NCBI GenBank assembly: GCA_002506175.1
Contig: DAXB01000092.1
Coordinates: 1 to 12,918, forward strand
Reading direction: 5' to 3'
From: Methanomassiliicoccaceae archaeon UBA113
Lineage (GTDB): Archaea > Thermoplasmatota > Thermoplasmata > Methanomassiliicoccales > Methanomethylophilaceae
DNA: 12,918 nt
Every line of letters starts with the position of its first letter. The stretch's first letter is position 1. This document shows, piece after piece, positions 1 to 6,920 of the stretch. A model generated the notes under the pieces. That model was given only the letters and a program-made list of their open reading frames with translations, had not been told where the DNA came from and ran no database searches. Both the position numbers and the translations under genes were made by a program.

Positions 1-156
1 CGTCGGCCACCCTCCATCTCCCAACGATGTGGCTATAGCATCGGTGCTTTATTATCTTCGCCATAGGCGGTGTCGTAGTGAAGCTGAGTTCCCAGATTCT
101 TTTACCTATCTGTTGGTATTCTATGGACCTTAAAAACGAGACTTCGGTTCATAAGC

Positions 157-164
157 TTTTAATA
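157..164 (+). promoter_or_regulatory. TATA box of the 110-residue protein gene
   Basis: The A/T octamer TTTTAATA is centred about 27 bases before the ATG at 188. That is the usual archaeal distance from TATA box to transcription start, so the mRNA probably begins at or within a base or two of the start codon. No Shine-Dalgarno-like sequence lies in front of the ATG, which agrees with a leaderless message. Confidence 0.55.
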
Positions 165-187
165 GGGTACATCGCAAGATTCCAGAT

Positions 188-520
188 ATGACCTCAGTTA
201 TCGAATCAAACATGTCCATCTGCGACAAGAAGATCAAAGTCACCGCCGATAAGAGGGATGATGGAACCATAGACGTCAAGATCGAATCCGACTGCCAGGC
301 TATCGAAGGTTTTTCCCAGAACCTCACGAACATCACGATGGACGACATCCTAAACTTCGAGACCAGCAAGATCAATAAAGAACAGGTCCGCGGAAACATG
401 TCTATGATATGCGTTGCACCCATCATGGTCTATCAAGCCGCTTGGATGGAGCTCGGCATGATGTCCAGAAAGATCTATCCTAAGAGCGGACCTATCACTA
501 TCGATATGGGTCAGGACTGA
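188..520 (+). CDS. Small three-cysteine protein of unknown function (DUF6951-like)
   Basis: A 110-residue soluble protein with no signal peptide or membrane segment. It has cysteines at 12, 36 and 75. The segment around 29-39 (DVKIESDCQAI) and the C-terminal stretch from C75 (CVAPIMVY, then a hydrophobic helix rich in Met) resemble a small archaeal family that I recall as DUF6951; the match is from memory. Three conserved-looking cysteines could bind a metal or an iron-sulfur cluster, which is inference only. The start is chosen because the TATA box at 157-164 puts transcription initiation on this ATG. The next Met (residue 9) has no ribosome site either. It stands alone, with its own promoter and a hairpin after the stop. 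Function unknown. Confidence 0.75.
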   Translation: MTSVIESNMSICDKKIKVTADKRDDGTIDVKIESDCQAIEGFSQNLTNITMDDILNFETSKINKEQVRGNMSMICVAPIMVYQAAWMELGMMSRKIYPKSGPITIDMGQD

Positions 521-524
521 GCAA

Positions 525-564
525 AACGGCTTATTCGGATGCTGATTCAATCCGAAAGGCCGTT
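525..564 (+). terminator. Hairpin terminator after the 110-residue protein
   Basis: The arms AACGGC and GCCGTT, continued by CGGAT and ATCCG with a small internal bulge, enclose a 9-base loop. It begins 4 bases after the stop codon. The T-run is poor, so this could be a 3'-end stability hairpin rather than a strict terminator. Confidence 0.55.
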
Positions 565-612
565 CTACGCTTCTGACTATAAATTATTCATACAAAAAAA
601 TGTAGACAAGCG

Positions 613-620
613 TTATTAAT
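613..620 (+). promoter_or_regulatory. TATA box of the surface-protein gene
   Basis: TTATTAAT is centred about 26 bases before the ATG at 643, again predicting a leaderless transcript. The bases between (ending CATACATTTTTT) contain no ribosome-binding sequence. Confidence 0.5.
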
Positions 621-642
621 CTGACATTTACATACATTTTTT

Positions 643-1842
643 ATGAAATACAAATCGGCATTCGCCGTCATGGTTGCGTTTTTCATGTTGGTCTCCGCCG
701 TACCGCTCTCGGAGTCGGTAGCAGATACACCTGAAAACGTCTACAACGGATTCGTGTTTGAATCCACACCAACACAAGAAGCATTTGATAGGTATCTGTG
801 CAGTGATGAATACATCGCGATGAATGTTATGTACGCTCTCGGGTTGTACAACGGCTGCTTCAATTACAACGTTATCCTCTCAGACATTAAGTATGACGCG
901 GCTGCGTCTTTCAGCACGTACTACTTCGATACCGACGAAACCGGAGTGGAGCAGTTCATTAGCTACGTATTCAATGAGTCGATGAATGTCAAGTTCGTTG
1001 CAACAGTGGATGAATACTATGGAGGTTACGATCTGTTCCTCGAGAATCTCGTTGGGGATGTCTCCCAGGTGAAAGGCTACATTGGCGACACATTCAACGC
1101 CGGAGACACCATCACTGTGGAAGCCAAGATAGATTTGACCGAATACGAAGATTACGATGAGACCGATATGCTCCGTGCAGACGGTAAGTATATCGTCGAT
1201 TCATGGGATTTGTATTATGCATACGTTATGAAGGTAAGCGGAACCGCAGTGTTCTCCATCAACGGGAAGACGACCGAAACGACATTCGAGACTTACGATT
1301 CCGAGAACTATACCAGCCTTTGCAACTGGAGGTATCTCACAGATATCTCGGACGTAAAGATAGGTGACGCTTTCGACTATGACAGGAACAACCGTCTGAT
1401 GTACAACTCGCATTTCTGTGGCTACAAGCTAGGAAACGGTATTTACACCATCTCAGACACAGAAAGCACAAGCAGCAGCTATATGGATATGAAGGCCTCC
1501 GTTGATGAGTCTTTCTTGTACACTTCAGCTCAGCTTAGCGATGTGGAGTACCTCTATGATTACATGTATGAACACTCTTCATCCGAGATTTCGCAGATAG
1601 GATCTCTCAACAAGAGCTACTCGGATGCTGTTTTCAAGATCGCCACGGATAACGTCAACAACATCGAACAAGTTCCAGTGACGTTTTACAGCCAGGATGA
1701 AGTCGATGATCTGAACAAGACCATCAACGACCTCAACAAGAAGGCGGACGAGAACAAGACGACCGTCTGCATCCTGTTGGCTTTGGTAATCGTCCTAATA
1801 GTGGTCCTTATCGCATTATTGGCAAGGAAGCATGCAATCTGA
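643..1842 (+). CDS. Secreted surface protein with C-terminal membrane anchor
   Basis: A 399-residue protein. Residues 1-27 form a signal peptide: a Lys-containing start, the hydrophobic core AFAVMVAFFMLVSAV, then a polar, Ala-rich exit. The body is acidic and very rich in Tyr, Asp and Ser, as in many archaeal cell-surface proteins. Residues 352-372 form a short coiled-coil-like stalk with Leu/Ile/Leu spacing (DDLNKTINDLNKK). Residues 375-394 are a strongly hydrophobic anchor, followed by a basic tail (ARKHAI) that should sit in the cytoplasm. The implied topology is a large extracellular domain on a stalk. I recognise no enzymatic motif. It is a single gene with its own TATA box and a perfect hairpin terminator, probably an envelope or adhesion protein; the role is inference. 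Confidence 0.85.
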   Translation: MKYKSAFAVMVAFFMLVSAVPLSESVADTPENVYNGFVFESTPTQEAFDRYLCSDEYIAMNVMYALGLYNGCFNYNVILSDIKYDAAASFSTYYFDTDETGVEQFISYVFNESMNVKFVATVDEYYGGYDLFLENLVGDVSQVKGYIGDTFNAGDTITVEAKIDLTEYEDYDETDMLRADGKYIVDSWDLYYAYVMKVSGTAVFSINGKTTETTFETYDSENYTSLCNWRYLTDISDVKIGDAFDYDRNNRLMYNSHFCGYKLGNGIYTISDTESTSSSYMDMKASVDESFLYTSAQLSDVEYLYDYMYEHSSSEISQIGSLNKSYSDAVFKIATDNVNNIEQVPVTFYSQDEVDDLNKTINDLNKKADENKTTVCILLALVIVLIVVLIALLARKHAI

Positions 1843-1860
1843 GGACACTGAAACTAAACG

Positions 1861-1881
1861 CCGGCCCGCTTTGCGGGCCGG
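1861..1881 (+). terminator. Terminator of the surface-protein gene
   Basis: A perfect 9-bp G+C stem (CCGGCCCGC and GCGGGCCGG) with the loop TTT starts 19 bases after the stop and is followed by the T-rich TCTTCATT. Confidence 0.8.
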
Positions 1882-1990
1882 TCTTCATTGTAATAATCTT
1901 GTTTATGTCTTACACGCACGGTACGGCAATCACTTCTTCCAGCCTTTTGCTGATGCTGGTGGGCTGTTGTCCTCTTTACGTTGACGATTA

Positions 1991-2000
1991 TTCTATATAG
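1991..2000 (+). promoter_or_regulatory. TATA box of the ferredoxin gene
   Basis: TTCTATATAG lies about 36 bases before the ATG at 2032. The predicted start near 2022 leaves a leader of about 10 bases that carries the ribosome site GAGGT (2021-2025). This gene therefore appears to have a short leader, unlike the two genes before it. Confidence 0.5.
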
Positions 2001-2031
2001 TTGGCTTATGATTTTCATCTGAGGTTACTAA

Positions 2032-2193
2032 ATGCCTAAAATCATCGACGCAGAGTGTGTTGGCTGTGGAGCATGCGCAGACGCTTGCCCCAACGGTGCA
2101 ATCACAATCGACGACATCGCAATCATCGACGCTGGAAAGTGCACAGACTGCGGTGCTTGCATCGACGAGTGCCCCTCAGCGGCAATCGAGTGA
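2032..2193 (+). CDS. 2[4Fe-4S] ferredoxin, 53 residues
   Basis: A small soluble electron carrier in the cytoplasm. The 53-residue product has two cluster motifs of the form CX2CX2CX3CP: Cys 9, 12, 15 and 19, and Cys 37, 40, 43 and 47. They sit in two near-repeat halves, CVGCGACADACP and CTDCGACIDECP, the internal duplication typical of clostridial-type ferredoxins. Each half would hold one low-potential [4Fe-4S] cluster. GAGGT seven bases upstream supports the start. The gene is monocistronic, with its own TATA box and a hairpin after the stop. It lies directly before iorA-iorB, whose enzyme passes electrons to ferredoxin, so it is the likely acceptor; it may serve other oxidoreductases as well. 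Confidence 0.95.
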   Translation: MPKIIDAECVGCGACADACPNGAITIDDIAIIDAGKCTDCGACIDECPSAAIE

Positions 2194-2202
2194 TGTTTAA
2201 AA

Positions 2203-2220
2203 CCGTGACTTCGGTCACGG
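2203..2220 (+). terminator. Terminator of the ferredoxin gene (UUCG tetraloop)
   Basis: A perfect 7-bp stem (CCGTGAC and GTCACGG) is closed by the very stable C(TTCG)G tetraloop, 9 bases after the stop. The following sequence CCTAAACCCCTTTCTCTTTT is pyrimidine-rich. It separates the abundant small ferredoxin message from iorAB. Confidence 0.8.
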
Positions 2221-2270
2221 CCTAAACCCCTTTCTCTTTTACTTAGTTCTCATTCGCGCTCCAACCTTAG

Positions 2271-2279
2271 TTATATTAA
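2271..2279 (+). promoter_or_regulatory. TATA box of iorAB
   Basis: TTATATTAA is centred about 43 bases before the iorA ATG. The expected start near 2301 gives a leader of roughly 17 bases containing the ribosome site AGGTG (2308-2312). Confidence 0.55.
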
Positions 2280-2317
2280 CGCCGGTCTGGATTAGGGTTC
2301 CATTTAAAGGTGTTCAA

Positions 2318-4132
2318 ATGCCGAATCTACTCGCAGAAGGGGGCAGACAGCTCCTTCTTGGAAACGAGGCCATATCTAGAGGTCTTATCGAAGCCGGTGC
2401 CGGTTTCGCATCCACCTATCCAGGTACCCCGTCTTCCGAGGTCGGAAACATCCTCGAGAAAATATCCGGGGAAGCAGGATTGTACTTCGAGTTCTCAACC
2501 AACGAGAAGGTGGCTATGGAGGTGTCCGCCGCAGCGGCATCGTCCGGAGTCAGATCATTCGTGTTCATGAAGCACGTGGGACTCAATGTTGCTGCTGACC
2601 CTATGATGACCCTCGCATATGCAGGAGTCAAGGGCGGAATGCTCATCATGTCTGCTGACGACCCCTCTTGTCACAGCTCTCAGAACGAGCAGGACAACCG
2701 TTACTATTCAACGCTTGCTCTTATCCCCATGGTCGAGCCATCGACCCCTCAGGAGGCCAAGGACATGGTCAAGGTCGCATACGAGATATCGGAGAAGCTC
2801 GAGCTTCCAGTCCTCTTCAGGACCACCACGAGGGTCAACCATGCCCGTGGTGTGGTCGAGTTCGGTTCCAAGGCAGTTCCAAAGATCAAGGGGCACTTCG
2901 ACAAGGATGTATCCAGATTCGTGAACATCCCTGCATACGCCAAAAACAACAGGACGAGGCTCCTCGATCTGAACGCCAAGGCACAGCAGCTCTCGGAGGA
3001 ATCCCCTCTTAATTTCATCGAGGGATCGGGAGATGTCGGAATCATCACATCCGGGGTGTCTTACACGTACGTCCGCGAGTTCATCAGCGATGCATCCATT
3101 CTCAAACTGGGATTTACAAACCCTCTACCTGAGAAGAAGATCGCAGATTTCATCAAGGGAAAGAAGTTCGTCATCGTCGCGGAGGAGCTCGAGCCCTTCC
3201 TGGAGGATCAGGTCTTCAGGATCTGCGCCCAGAACAACCTCAGCGTCCCTGTATACGGAAAGAGGTCCGGACACCTTCCCAGAGCCTGGGAGTACAGCCC
3301 CGATACGCTCAAGGGGATAAGGGAGCTCGTCAAGGTCACGGATTTCACTCAGCCGCTTCCCGCGGTCACCGTGAAGCTCCCCAGCAGGCCTCCGACGCTT
3401 TGTGCGGGATGCCCCCACAGAGGAATGTTCGCCGCAGCGAAGAAGGCTGCAGGCAATTCGGATGTCATATATTGTTCCGACATCGGATGCTATACCCTCG
3501 GAGTGCAGCCCCCATTCCAGGCAGCCGATTTCATCATCTGCATGGGAGGTGGAGCTGGAGCAGCGGGAGGATTCGCGCAGTCCACCGAGCAGACGGCCAT
3601 CGCATTCATGGGTGATTCCACATTCTTCCATGCCGGAATCCCCCCAATAATCAACGCACTGTTCAATAATCACAAGGAGGTCATCGTCGTTTTGGACAAC
3701 CGTACTACCGCGATGACCGGACACCAACCCAACCCGGGAACCGGAAGGGATTTCGGAGGAATAACCACCGAACCCATCGATATCCTGTCTTTGGTGAAGG
3801 GTGTCGGCGTTAAGTTCGCCAAGGAAGTCGATCCATATGATGTCAAGGCTGCCACTCAGGTCATGAAGGAAGCCATCGCGTTCGACGGATTGGCGGTCGT
3901 CATATCCAAATGCCCCTGTCCTCTCGAGCTCAAGAAGCAGAAGCAGCTCGTCATCAGGGAATGCACGGTCGATCAGGACAAGTGCACCAAGTGCTACAAT
4001 TGCGTAAGGTCAATCGCATGCCCTGCACTAATCAAGAAGGACGGAATCATCACGATGGACCCCACACAATGCATAGGATGCGGTATGTGCGCCAACGTAT
4101 GTCCCGTCGATGCAATCGAGGTGAGGAAATGA
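2318..4132 (+). CDS. iorA: Indolepyruvate:ferredoxin oxidoreductase, alpha subunit
   Basis: This large subunit binds thiamine diphosphate. With IorB it oxidatively decarboxylates indolepyruvate and related aryl pyruvates to aryl-acetyl-CoA, CO2 and reduced ferredoxin, the second step in archaeal aromatic amino acid breakdown. The 604 residues are full length for the family. The N-terminal pyrimidine-binding domain carries STYPGTPSSE (about 33-42). The Cys pair CAGCPHR is at 362-368. The diphosphate/Mg site is GDST at 432-435, with N461 and the preceding Gly-rich MGGGAGAAGG. The C-terminus is a ferredoxin domain with two motifs: C556, C559, C562 and C568, where the last spacing is five residues rather than the usual three, and C585, C588, C591 and C595. 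AGGTG at 2308-2312 supports the start. The stop overlaps the iorB start (ATGA). Substrate breadth cannot be read from the sequence. Confidence 0.95.
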   Translation: MPNLLAEGGRQLLLGNEAISRGLIEAGAGFASTYPGTPSSEVGNILEKISGEAGLYFEFSTNEKVAMEVSAAAASSGVRSFVFMKHVGLNVAADPMMTLAYAGVKGGMLIMSADDPSCHSSQNEQDNRYYSTLALIPMVEPSTPQEAKDMVKVAYEISEKLELPVLFRTTTRVNHARGVVEFGSKAVPKIKGHFDKDVSRFVNIPAYAKNNRTRLLDLNAKAQQLSEESPLNFIEGSGDVGIITSGVSYTYVREFISDASILKLGFTNPLPEKKIADFIKGKKFVIVAEELEPFLEDQVFRICAQNNLSVPVYGKRSGHLPRAWEYSPDTLKGIRELVKVTDFTQPLPAVTVKLPSRPPTLCAGCPHRGMFAAAKKAAGNSDVIYCSDIGCYTLGVQPPFQAADFIICMGGGAGAAGGFAQSTEQTAIAFMGDSTFFHAGIPPIINALFNNHKEVIVVLDNRTTAMTGHQPNPGTGRDFGGITTEPIDILSLVKGVGVKFAKEVDPYDVKAATQVMKEAIAFDGLAVVISKCPCPLELKKQKQLVIRECTVDQDKCTKCYNCVRSIACPALIKKDGIITMDPTQCIGCGMCANVCPVDAIEVRK

Positions 4133-4713
4133 AGTACACAGTCCAGATCGTCGGAGTCGGAGGACAGGGCGTCCTCCTTGCATCTATGGTCCTCGGTAAC
4201 GCGGCCATGAACATAGGTTACAAGGTCGCCATGAGCGAGGTCCACGGAATGGCACAGAGGGGAGGAAGCGTCCTTTCCACGCTCCGTTTCGGAGACGATG
4301 TCATCAGTCCGCTGGAGGCCGCCGGATCGGCCGATCTCATCATGGGATTCGAGCCCGCGGAGACCTGCAGGAACCTTCCTCTGGCCAACAGGGACTCGGT
4401 AATCCTCATGAACCTGGACCCGGTGCTCCCTTCGATGGTTGCAGCCGGTTTCGAGGAATATCCCGACATCGAAGATCTCAAGAAGGCAGTGTCTGACGTG
4501 AATCCCAACCTGTTCGTAATCGATGCGACGAAGATTGCGATCGAGGCAGGAAAGGCTGTGGCGGCCAACGCCGTCATGATCGGTGCAGTCGCCGCAATCA
4601 AGGGATTCCCCATACCCAAGGACAAGCTCCTCGAGGCTCTCATCGAGCAGGTCCCGGAGAAGTTCAGGGATCTCAACGTCAAAGCGTTCGAGATGGGTTA
4701 CAACTCACTTTGA
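4129..4713 (+). CDS. iorB: Indolepyruvate:ferredoxin oxidoreductase, beta subunit
   Basis: This small subunit, 194 residues, belongs to the pyruvate-ferredoxin oxidoreductase gamma-type family. It opens with KYTVQIVGVGGQGVLLAS, whose GXGGQG glycine loop marks the family. SEVHGMAQRGGSV follows at about 36-48, the conserved segment facing the thiamine diphosphate site of the partner. The reading frame is open upstream to 3910, but that part lies over the iorA ferredoxin domain. The true start is the ATG at 4129, because it overlaps the iorA stop in an ATGA junction, has GTGAGG at 4121-4126 as ribosome site, and begins exactly where homologues begin. Translation is probably coupled to iorA. A strong terminator follows. 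Confidence 0.95.
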   Translation: MKYTVQIVGVGGQGVLLASMVLGNAAMNIGYKVAMSEVHGMAQRGGSVLSTLRFGDDVISPLEAAGSADLIMGFEPAETCRNLPLANRDSVILMNLDPVLPSMVAAGFEEYPDIEDLKKAVSDVNPNLFVIDATKIAIEAGKAVAANAVMIGAVAAIKGFPIPKDKLLEALIEQVPEKFRDLNVKAFEMGYNSL

Positions 4714-4720
4714 AACAATT

Positions 4721-4752
4721 TCGGGGGTTATCCCCCGATTTAACCTTTTTTT
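4721..4752 (+). terminator. Terminator of iorAB
   Basis: A stem with TCGGGGG and CCCCCGA (4721-4727 and 4732-4738) and the loop TTAT is followed by a seven-base T-run at 4746-4752. It has the shape of a classic intrinsic terminator and sits 7 bases after the iorB stop. Confidence 0.85.
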
Positions 4753-4804
4753 CGATTCCGTTTGCCGATTATTATCTTGTAATGCATATTTATGATGTGA
4801 TAAT

Positions 4805-4825
4805 TGTATATAGTGTGTATATACA
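4805..4825 (+). promoter_or_regulatory. Palindromic operator of the GntR-ABC cassette
   Basis: Perfect 8-bp arms TGTATATA and TATATACA are separated by GTGTG, giving a 21-bp operator-sized palindrome. A second weaker copy follows at 4828-4842, with arms TATAT and ATATA and a 5-bp spacer. The half-site TATATAC thus recurs at 4818 and 4828. Both overlap or touch the TATA-like elements of the cassette 40-60 bases before the regulator start. GntR/YtrA-type regulators bind such palindromes as dimers and often repress their own operon. The link to this regulator is inferred from position and symmetry. Confidence 0.6.
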
Positions 4826-4826
4826 G

Positions 4827-4834
4827 TTATATAC
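4827..4834 (+). promoter_or_regulatory. Likely TATA box of the GntR-ABC cassette
   Basis: TTATATAC is centred about 33 bases before the ATG at 4864, predicting a start near 4857 and a very short leader. The alternative TATATAG at 4807-4813 would give a leader near 29 bases, with GTGAT (4856-4860) as ribosome site. The region is so A/T-rich that I cannot choose between them. Confidence 0.4.
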
Positions 4835-4863
4835 TCAATATACAATCATCATACAGTGATGAT

Positions 4864-5238
4864 ATGGATATCATACTGAGCAATACGAGCAGCCGTCCGA
4901 TATACGAGCAGATAACGGAACAGGTGAAGAATGCGATAATGCGCGGTGAGCTGAAAGCAGGCGATCCTCTGCCCAGCATGCGTACGCTCGCACAGGACCT
5001 CAGGATAAGCGTGATCACCACGAAGAGAGCCTACAACGATTTGGAGAACGAAGGATTCATAACGACCGTGGTAGGCAAGGGGTGCTTCGTATCAAGCCTG
5101 GACAAAGAGGTCCTCCGCGAGGGGAATCTGTTGAAGATCGAGATGCTGATCCGGCAATCCATAGCGCTAGCCAAGGTCAGTGACGTTTCAAGTAACGAGC
5201 TCAAGGAAATCATAGACATCTACTACAAGGAGGAATAA
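4864..5238 (+). CDS. GntR-family regulator, YtrA type
   Basis: A 124-residue transcription factor. Residues 9-76 form a GntR winged helix-turn-helix: RPIYEQITEQVKNAI (helix 1), the hallmark AGDPLPSMRTLAQDL (32-46), the recognition helix around 50-62 (ITTKRAYNDLE), and the wing GFITTVVGKGCFV. Only about 48 helical residues follow, the short dimerisation tail that defines the YtrA subfamily, with no ligand-binding FadR or HutC domain. The frame is open back to a TTG at 4804, but those codons lie on the promoter palindrome, so the ATG at 4864 with GTGAT just before it is preferred. Two bases separate its stop from the ABC ATPase gene, so they form an operon. It probably represses the cassette through the palindrome at 4805-4825. 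Confidence 0.88.
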   Translation: MDIILSNTSSRPIYEQITEQVKNAIMRGELKAGDPLPSMRTLAQDLRISVITTKRAYNDLENEGFITTVVGKGCFVSSLDKEVLREGNLLKIEMLIRQSIALAKVSDVSSNELKEIIDIYYKEE

Positions 5239-5240
5239 GG

Positions 5241-6068
5241 ATGGAGGAAAGTATCTCAATCAAAGGATTGAACAAGGTATTCCAGGATTTTTCATTGAAG
5301 AATATCGATCTGGAGATCCCCAAGGGGTATGTGACCGGCATCGTAGGTAACAACGGGGCTGGAAAGACCACGCTGCTTAAATGCATGTCCGGATCTTATC
5401 TGCCCTCATCTGGGAGCATATCCTTCCCATTCGAGACGAGGGTCGGGAGCATAGGGTTCGTCTATGACGAGTGTCCATTCTCCAGCGGAATAAAGGTCTC
5501 CCGCTTGTCTAAGATGATGGGCGTCCTGTTTCCGGACTGGAACGGTGAAACGTATTCGTCCCTATGTCAGAAGTTCGATATCCCCCAGGACCGGTGCATA
5601 TCAAAGCTTTCGCGCGGTATGAGGATGAAGCTGCAGGTGGCAGTTAACCTCTCCCATGATACCGACCTTATCCTGCTGGACGAACCGACGGCAGGCATGG
5701 ATCCGGAGGCAAGGGCGGATTTCCTGGATCTGATAAGGGACTACATCTCCGGTGAGGAACGCACCGTCGTCATATCGTCGCATATCACGTCGGATCTTGA
5801 TAAGATAGCCGATTACATGGTGTTCATGTACAACGGGGAGGTCATTCTTACCGGTGACATGGAGTCGCTGATGGACGAATACGGGGTGCTCAGGACCGGA
5901 GGGGAGATCATCGTCCCACAGGAGCATATAATCCATACGGACAGGACCCGGTTCGGTACCGTGAGCCTTGTGAAAGACAAGAAGGATCTTAGGGAAGCCT
6001 ATCCCGAACTGGTGATCGATGATGCAACGATAGATGACATCATGGTGAATCTGATGAGGGGGCGTTGA
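5241..6068 (+). CDS. ABC transporter ATP-binding protein (YtrB-like)
   Basis: A 275-residue cytoplasmic ATPase that would drive the permease encoded downstream. Visible motifs are Walker A GNNGAGKTT (36-44), the signature LSRGM (123-127, in place of LSGGQ), Walker B LILLDE (143-148) with D-loop AGMD, and switch His H181 in VVISSH. The usual Q-loop glutamine is not evident: the segment at 72-79 reads GFVYDECP, a form I associate with the YtrB/BcrA-like exporter group. The last 80 residues form a small accessory domain. AAGGAGG at 5227-5233, inside the end of the regulator gene, is a very strong ribosome site seven bases before the ATG. Co-transcribed with the GntR gene. The substrate is unknown; peptide or antimicrobial export is typical for this arrangement. 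Confidence 0.92.
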   Translation: MEESISIKGLNKVFQDFSLKNIDLEIPKGYVTGIVGNNGAGKTTLLKCMSGSYLPSSGSISFPFETRVGSIGFVYDECPFSSGIKVSRLSKMMGVLFPDWNGETYSSLCQKFDIPQDRCISKLSRGMRMKLQVAVNLSHDTDLILLDEPTAGMDPEARADFLDLIRDYISGEERTVVISSHITSDLDKIADYMVFMYNGEVILTGDMESLMDEYGVLRTGGEIIVPQEHIIHTDRTRFGTVSLVKDKKDLREAYPELVIDDATIDDIMVNLMRGR

Positions 6069-6070
6069 CA

Positions 6071-6175
6071 ATGACTCCTCGCTTCTGTCCGACGGAGGGT
6101 GCCGGATATGCCGGTCCTTATGATGCTATCGTTGTATGGCCTTTCGATATCAAACAGATGGATGTGATTGTATGA
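6071..6175 (+). CDS. Possible 34-residue microprotein between ATPase and permease
   Basis: An ATG two bases after the ATPase stop opens a 34-codon frame that closes in the TGA of an ATGA overlap with the permease start at 6172. It fills the gap exactly. AGGGGG at 6057-6062 could serve as a ribosome site 8 bases upstream. The product starts MTPRFCPTEGAGYAGPY and ends DIKQMDVIV, with one Cys, two Tyr and one Trp and no membrane helix. It may be a real small subunit, or a translated leader that couples permease synthesis to the ATPase. It may also be chance; a 35-codon frame is short. I recognise no family. Confidence 0.35.
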   Translation: MTPRFCPTEGAGYAGPYDAIVVWPFDIKQMDVIV

Positions 6176-6798
6176 ATACGATATGGAGAAAAGCAGCGAC
6201 CGTGATGAAGGTCCAGATGATGGATCAATGGACCTTGGTGGGGATTCCCGCATTGATCGCCCTGATGATGGTCTGTAACAAGTTTCTGATGGATACATTG
6301 CCGTTTCTTACGTTGGTACCCTGCGTGATACTCATCATACTTGCTGTCAAGACGGTCAAGAATAACTCGCTAAACAACGGCAATAAATTTACCTCCTTCC
6401 TCATTTCGTCGGGATACAGCAGAACGGATCTGTACAACGCAGAGGTCCTCATCACCCTGTGTCTGGTGCCGTTCTTCTTCGTCATATGCTTCTGTTTGGG
6501 TTATATGAGCAACAATATGAGCCTTGCACTTCACATAGCCGTACTGCTGACATCGGTCAGCATAACGGCGGTGATGATCATCTCGGCGTTATTCTATTCC
6601 TCCAACAGGCGTGTTTCGATCGCGGCCGGCATCTTCGCCTTATTGCTGACGATCCCCTTCGGGTTCATGGCATATGCGGCATTCTCGGCCGGGGATCCCG
6701 TTTCATTTTACGTGCAGTCATCTGCCGTGTATGCCGTGATATGTTTTGTAATCCTGTACGTTCTCGGGAGGAGGATAATAGCGAAGTACGATTGCTGA
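6172..6798 (+). CDS. ABC transporter permease, six membrane segments
   Basis: A 208-residue integral membrane protein with six hydrophobic helices at about 20-40, 43-62, 91-112, 118-142, 148-171 and 179-199. There is a basic N-terminus (MNTIWRKAATVMK) and a positively charged C-terminus (GRRIIAKYDC), so both ends probably face the cytoplasm. This is the ABC-2 type layout of small exporters, here with a loop of about 28 polar residues between helices 2 and 3 (KNNSLNNGNKFTSF) that may contact the ATPase. The frame is open back to 6136, but GTGAT at 6164-6168 and the ATGA junction with the microprotein frame favour 6172. It is the last gene of the cassette, probably a homodimer with two ATPase chains. 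Substrate unknown. Confidence 0.85.
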   Translation: MNTIWRKAATVMKVQMMDQWTLVGIPALIALMMVCNKFLMDTLPFLTLVPCVILIILAVKTVKNNSLNNGNKFTSFLISSGYSRTDLYNAEVLITLCLVPFFFVICFCLGYMSNNMSLALHIAVLLTSVSITAVMIISALFYSSNRRVSIAAGIFALLLTIPFGFMAYAAFSAGDPVSFYVQSSAVYAVICFVILYVLGRRIIAKYDC

Positions 6799-6816
6799 GA
6801 AGAATAAACATTTTAA

Positions 6817-6839
6817 ACGGCGGTTTCGGCATCCGCCGT
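6817..6839 (+). terminator. First hairpin after the transporter cassette
   Basis: The arms ACGGCGG and CCGCCGT enclose a 9-base loop, 18 bases after the permease stop, followed by ATCCTTTCAAT. It is a moderate terminator for the plus-strand cassette. Confidence 0.65.
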
Positions 6840-6877
6840 ATCCTTTCAATCATCATCGGAACATGTGAAAAATAGGT

Positions 6878-6898
6878 AGGGGAGGTCGGACCTCCCCT
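6878..6898. terminator. Bidirectional hairpin between convergent genes
   Basis: The 9-bp arms AGGGGAGGT and ACCTCCCCT enclose the loop CGG. On the plus strand it is followed by TTATTTAAGG; read on the minus strand it is followed by ACCTATTTTTC. It sits between the converging permease and FtsZ-like genes and can serve either direction. Confidence 0.75.
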
Positions 6899-6920
6899 TT
6901 ATTTAAGGTTTTTAAGGAGG

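Noticed and set aside
1..187. Possible divergent gene starting on the minus strand near base 17, with a TATA-like sequence near 47-55
   Set aside because: Only five codons lie in the window, so coding cannot be judged.
1905..2000. 31-codon frame before the ferredoxin gene, ending in TAG and extendable to 2039 if TAG is pyrrolysine
   Set aside because: It has no ribosome site or suitably placed TATA box and runs over the ferredoxin promoter, so chance is the simplest reading.
3125..3727. 200-codon frame antisense to iorA
   Set aside because: It is a shadow of the iorA thiamine-binding domain with no motif of its own.
3910..4128. N-terminal extension of iorB in the open frame
   Set aside because: It lies on the IorA ferredoxin-domain codons, has no family similarity, and the ATGA junction with GTGAGG before it fixes the start at 4129.
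4804..4863. TTG start giving 20 more residues to the GntR regulator
   Set aside because: The extra codons coincide with the promoter palindromes and TATA elements and encode a Tyr/Ile-rich sequence foreign to the family.
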